Assembly (NCBI GenBank): GCA_018830725.1
Contig: JAHJRV010000047.1
Location: 1 to 32,132, forward strand
Reading direction: 5' to 3'
Length of the DNA: 32,132 nt
DNA from: Actinomycetota bacterium
GTDB lineage: Bacteria > Actinomycetota > Humimicrobiia > JAHJRV01
Position numbers and translations under genes: made by a program
Shown: piece after piece, positions 32,062-32,132 of the stretch
Layout: the number at the start of each line of letters is the position of its first letter
Numbering within the stretch: the stretch's first letter is position 1
The notes under the pieces: model-generated
What the model was told of the DNA's origin: nothing
Databases searched by the model: none
Seen by the model: the letters and a program-made list of their open reading frames with translations, nothing else

Positions 32062-32132
32062 TTTTAAAGTCTTATTAATACCTTTAGGGTGTATTTCTGA
32101 AGTTATTTTAAGATGAAATAAGATTTATTGAC

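Overview
The window comes from a low-GC, strongly AT-rich bacterial chromosome. Every supported protein gene and all four RNA genes (tmRNA and three tRNAs) lie on the + strand. The right half is a conserved bacterial core: comF, a cold-shock protein, long-form hpf, secA with a SEC-C tail, prfB, ftsEX with an M23 peptidase, an S41 peptidase, smpB, ssrA, rph, rdgB. This order, the long HPF, and the lack of any LPS or outer-membrane genes fit a Gram-positive-like or deep-branching uncultured lineage. I cannot name the phylum from sequence alone. The S-adenosylhomocysteine hydrolase resembles the archaeal/Thermotoga type.

Region 1 (1-12151) is a surface-polysaccharide locus. It holds a GT4 glycosyltransferase cut by the left edge, a GT2, a large GT4 fused to a methyltransferase-like domain and a coiled coil, three more GT2 enzymes, a sugar-nucleotide pyrophosphorylase, another GT4, and a GDP-sugar SDR enzyme of the GMD/RMD type. 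No polymerase, flippase or ABC exporter is in view. The likely product is a mannose- or deoxyhexose-containing glycan, possibly D-rhamnose. Region 2 (12326-15819) pairs ahcY with mtnA (S-adenosylmethionine by-product recycling and methionine salvage), followed by a second pyrophosphorylase.

Region 3 (15822-26412) is the housekeeping run comF to smpB: DNA uptake or salvage, ribosome hibernation, protein export, translation termination, divisome-coupled wall hydrolysis, and trans-translation. Region 4 (26422-28757) has tmRNA with a clear terminator, rph, rdgB, tRNA-Pro(UGG) and tRNA-Gly(UCC). Region 5 (28758-31913) has an unrecognised winged-helix regulator, an alpha-oxoamine synthase, plsY and tRNA-Arg(UCU).

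The most unusual feature is a family of at least five intergenic elements (copies near 1026, 4612, 6246, 20100 and 31949). They have imperfect terminal inverted repeats of about 18 bp, one compensatory base-pair swap between copies, and in four copies a core hairpin followed by four closely spaced G-runs that could form a G-quadruplex. One copy supplies a false upstream ATG to a glycosyltransferase. A second notable point is a beta-rich insert with shared motifs in two glycosyltransferases of different fold (GT2 at 4811, GT4 at 9495), apparently with its motifs in a different order.
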